22,971 bases of DNA from assembly GCA_023409755.1 (NCBI GenBank), contig JAEYRA010000190.1, positions 1 to 22,971 on the forward strand, read 5' to 3'. The notes under the pieces were generated by a model that was not told where the DNA came from, ran no database searches, and saw only the letters and a program-made list of their open reading frames with translations. A program made the translations under genes and the position numbers. This stretch comes from Bacillota bacterium. Its GTDB lineage: Bacteria > Bacillota > Clostridia > Christensenellales > UMGS416. This document shows positions 20,982 through 22,971 of the stretch, one piece after another (position 1 is the stretch's first letter; every line of letters begins with the position of its first letter).

Positions 20982-21593
20982 ATGGAGCTGAACGAATCTT
21001 GGGAGCAGTACCTGAAAGACAACGGCGCGGATTTTGTCTATTTCGTCGATGCCGCTGCACTGCCAGCGGACGCCGTCGACGATTACACGTGCGCTGTTCT
21101 CTTTGGCAAAGCCCTCTCGAAGGAGTACATCAATGACCTCCGAGCCGACCGGAAACCAAAACGGAATGAGATGAACTCCACCGAGCGCAAGATGGATGCC
21201 CTGGCCGCCAAGCTGGAGGATCGGCTGGAAGCCGAAGGGTACCAAAGCACTGCAAAGTTGAAATTCGCACGTCTGCCGCATAAAACGGTGGCACTCCGAG
21301 CCGGGCTGGGGTTTATCGGCAAAAACAATCTGCTGGTCAACGATCAATACGGCTGTGCGCTTCTGCTGGGGAAAGTGCTGACCACCGCACCCTTTGTCAC
21401 CATGAGCAAACCGCTGAAAGAGCCCCAATGCGGTGATTGCAGCCTCTGCGTGGACGTGTGCCCGACCAATGCCCTGCACGGCAAACCATGGAGCGTTACC
21501 ACCAGTCGAGATGAGATCCTAGACAGGAAGCTCTGCGCCTTGTGCCTGAAGTGTATGGCCTGGTGCCCGTATACGGAGCACTACGCAAAATAG
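20982..21593 (+). CDS. Short QueG-like double [4Fe-4S] protein
   Basis: The 203-residue protein starts at ATG 20982. The ribosome binding site is weak (AAGAGA), and a 12-codon frame starting at 20941 ends just before it. The centre has LRAGLGFIGKNNLLVND followed by YGCALLLGKVLTT, the block seen in epoxyqueuosine reductase (QueG) and reductive dehalogenase relatives. It is followed by CGDCSLCVDVCP and CALCLKCMAWCP, two ferredoxin-type clusters. QueG is usually 300-380 residues with a longer N-terminal cobalamin region; here that part is short, and no extra C-terminal domain is present. It may be a compact stand-alone redox protein of the 4Fe-4S double-cluster family rather than true QueG. No queuosine gene is nearby. 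Confidence 0.75.
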   Translation: MELNESWEQYLKDNGADFVYFVDAAALPADAVDDYTCAVLFGKALSKEYINDLRADRKPKRNEMNSTERKMDALAAKLEDRLEAEGYQSTAKLKFARLPHKTVALRAGLGFIGKNNLLVNDQYGCALLLGKVLTTAPFVTMSKPLKEPQCGDCSLCVDVCPTNALHGKPWSVTTSRDEILDRKLCALCLKCMAWCPYTEHYAK

Positions 21594-21667
21594 GGCTTCT
21601 GCGAAACAGCCAAATTCTGCAAACAGCCTACCACTGCGGTCATTGCTATTTGGGGAGGTCTTAAAAG

Positions 21668-22159
21668 GTGTTTGAATCGAGCTATAAAATCCGGGTAAGT
21701 TCAAGAGCAATCATCTTGCATGAGGACAAAATACTGCTCAATGAATTTGGCGGCGGGAAATACTACAACTTTATCGGAGGCGGAATCGAGAATAATGAAA
21801 CGGCAAAACAAGCCGTGATCAGAGAAGTGATGGAAGAAGCAGGATTGTCAATTACCGTGGGAGAACTGGTCTTTTCCCTCGAATATGAACCAAAAAGCTG
21901 TGGTTATTACTACGGGAGCGGCCATCACATCAGTTTCTTTTTCCGATGTTATCGGAATGAGAATATCTCGCCTCAGACACCTTCACATCCGGATAATAAC
22001 CCCGATGATCCAACGATAACGTCGGTTGCAAAGTGGATCAAGCTCTCTGAGCTCCATACGATTCCCTTTGTGCCCAAAATATACGGGCCATTGATGGATT
22101 ATATCAAAACCGGGGTATTTATCCCCTCATTCTGGTCGGAGTGTGAACACAGACAATAG
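21668..22159 (+). CDS. NUDIX hydrolase
   Basis: Translation starts at GTG 21668 with GGGGAGG at 21652-21658; the product has 163 residues. The NUDIX box is complete: G-x5-E-x7-REVMEEAG, in the segment beginning GGGIENNETAKQ. An early strand pair (RAIILHEDKILLNEF) and the residues after the box fit the family fold. NUDIX enzymes hydrolyse nucleoside diphosphates linked to another group, using Mg2+ bound by the box glutamates. Codon use is clearly richer in A and T than in genes to the left, suggesting a separate origin. The substrate is unknown. Confidence 0.92.
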   Translation: MFESSYKIRVSSRAIILHEDKILLNEFGGGKYYNFIGGGIENNETAKQAVIREVMEEAGLSITVGELVFSLEYEPKSCGYYYGSGHHISFFFRCYRNENISPQTPSHPDNNPDDPTITSVAKWIKLSELHTIPFVPKIYGPLMDYIKTGVFIPSFWSECEHRQ

Positions 22160-22311
22160 GCATACTGCGAAATATTCTGCGTATGAGAGGTCATCCCCGT
22201 CTTTGCCATAGGACTGTTTACAGTGTTCTCTTGTCATTGGCAGATGCCGCAGCAGCTACGGATTGGCGTATGCAGGGGTATAGAAACACTATAACTTTGG
22301 TAAAAACCGTA

Positions 22312-22317
22312 TATAAT
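22312..22317 (+). promoter_or_regulatory. -10 box before the SDR gene
   Basis: A perfect TATAAT lies 29 bases before ATG 22347. The expected -35 position reads CTATAA, a poor match, so the promoter may need an activator or be weak. Confidence 0.5.
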
Positions 22318-22346
22318 AGTGGTATCAACATGTAGGAGCACTGCCC

Positions 22347-22971
22347 ATGAAGACCGTCATCGTCACCGGGAGTTCCAGGGGGTTGGGGCTTTGTATGGCC
22401 CGTGAATTCCTGATGGCCGGCTGCAACGTGGCCGTTTCCGGCAGCTCCGAAGCATCGCTGTCACACGCTACAAAGGAACTGGGCAAGTTTGGCGATAGGG
22501 TCCTCTTCGTCCCTTGCGATGTACGTAAGATGGCTGACGTGGAAGGGCTTTGGAATGCAGCAGCCGCACAATGGGGCCGCGTGGATATCTGGATCAACAA
22601 CGCCGGCCGAAATGTGCCCTATGAGCTGATTCACAATACGCAGCAGGAATACATCCACGCTGTTGTGGACACGAACCTGAAAGGGATGATCTACGGTTCG
22701 CAGGTGGCTGCCGCTCACATGCTGGCGCAGGGGGGCGGGCAAATCTGGAACATGGAGGGGCTCGGCTCCAACGGCATGGTTGAGGCCCGCACGGTGCTTT
22801 ATGGTACAACGAAGGCGGCGCTCACGTATTTTACAAAGGGGCTGACCAAAGAACTGGCCGGAACCGGCGTACTGGTCGGCCATCTTTCCCCCGGCATGAT
22901 GCTGACAGAATTCATCACGAAAGGGCCGGACGGAGAACCCTCGCCTGCAATTGAGCAGCAGAAGTTCCGGA
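22347..22971 (+). CDS. Short-chain dehydrogenase/reductase, truncated by window end
   Basis: The frame starts at ATG 22347 with AGGAG at 22334-22338 and is open to the last base, giving 208 residues without a stop. It has the classical SDR dinucleotide motif TGSSRGLG (7-14), NNAG (84-87) and the catalytic YGTTK (Tyr152, Lys156). The Ser region reads NMEGLGSNG instead of the common S-S-x-x-G form, as in SDRs related to chlorophyll b reductase (NYC1/NOL), which are found in bacteria with unknown substrates. PGMMLTEF after the active site is also family-typical. It reduces or oxidises a carbonyl/alcohol with NAD(P)H; the substrate is not predictable. Confidence 0.9.
   Translation, partial: MKTVIVTGSSRGLGLCMAREFLMAGCNVAVSGSSEASLSHATKELGKFGDRVLFVPCDVRKMADVEGLWNAAAAQWGRVDIWINNAGRNVPYELIHNTQQEYIHAVVDTNLKGMIYGSQVAAAHMLAQGGGQIWNMEGLGSNGMVEARTVLYGTTKAALTYFTKGLTKELAGTGVLVGHLSPGMMLTEFITKGPDGEPSPAIEQQKFR

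Overview
The window reads as chromosomal DNA from a GC-rich Clostridia-type anaerobe, most likely an Oscillospiraceae/Ruminococcaceae relative. This is inferred from gene content and style: paired half-size ABC exporters, a GH31 glycosidase, a LysM-G5-M23 cell-wall protein, a small nitroreductase and good AGGAGG ribosome binding sites. Species cannot be named from the sequence alone. No tRNA, rRNA, CRISPR array, transposase or phage gene was found.

Layout. 1-118: end of a RimI-type acetyltransferase, then a terminator. 380-871: DUF2318 lipoprotein. 1028-5769: an M29-like aminopeptidase and two overlapping ABC exporter half-transporters; the first two genes share an identical 16-nt promoter/RBS block. 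5770-6500: first large non-coding repeat. 6710-8716 (minus): GH31 glycosidase. 8937-9482: glutathione peroxidase. 9483-10604: about 1.1 kb of hairpin repeats including a 78-bp triple tandem. 10605-10933 (minus): broken GGDEF gene. 11018-11926: CorA-like transporter. 11927-13060: second large repeat, holding a nested smaller repeat, then a solo 3' module. 13198-16365: M1-type peptidase and M23 endopeptidase, probably one transcription unit. 16366-16880: third large repeat. 17113-17868: nucleotidyltransferase, convergent with a nitroreductase (17905-18438, minus), which is divergent from a lipoprotein esterase (18604-19623). Then a GNAT acetyltransferase and a histidine phosphatase in a tight pair, a short QueG-like ferredoxin protein, an AT-richer NUDIX gene and the start of an SDR gene cut by the window end.

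The most unusual content is non-coding. Two families of structured repeats fill roughly 3 kb. In Family A (three long copies and one solo 3' module, all on the plus strand) several hairpins keep their loops and pairing while the stem sequences change on both sides. In Family B constant boxes flank interchangeable palindromic stems, and one B unit appears to be inserted inside a Family A copy. Compensatory change suggests selection for a folded RNA (or DNA) structure. I do not recognise either family as a named RNA class. The protein genes are mostly ordinary housekeeping, envelope and stress functions and do not obviously form one system.
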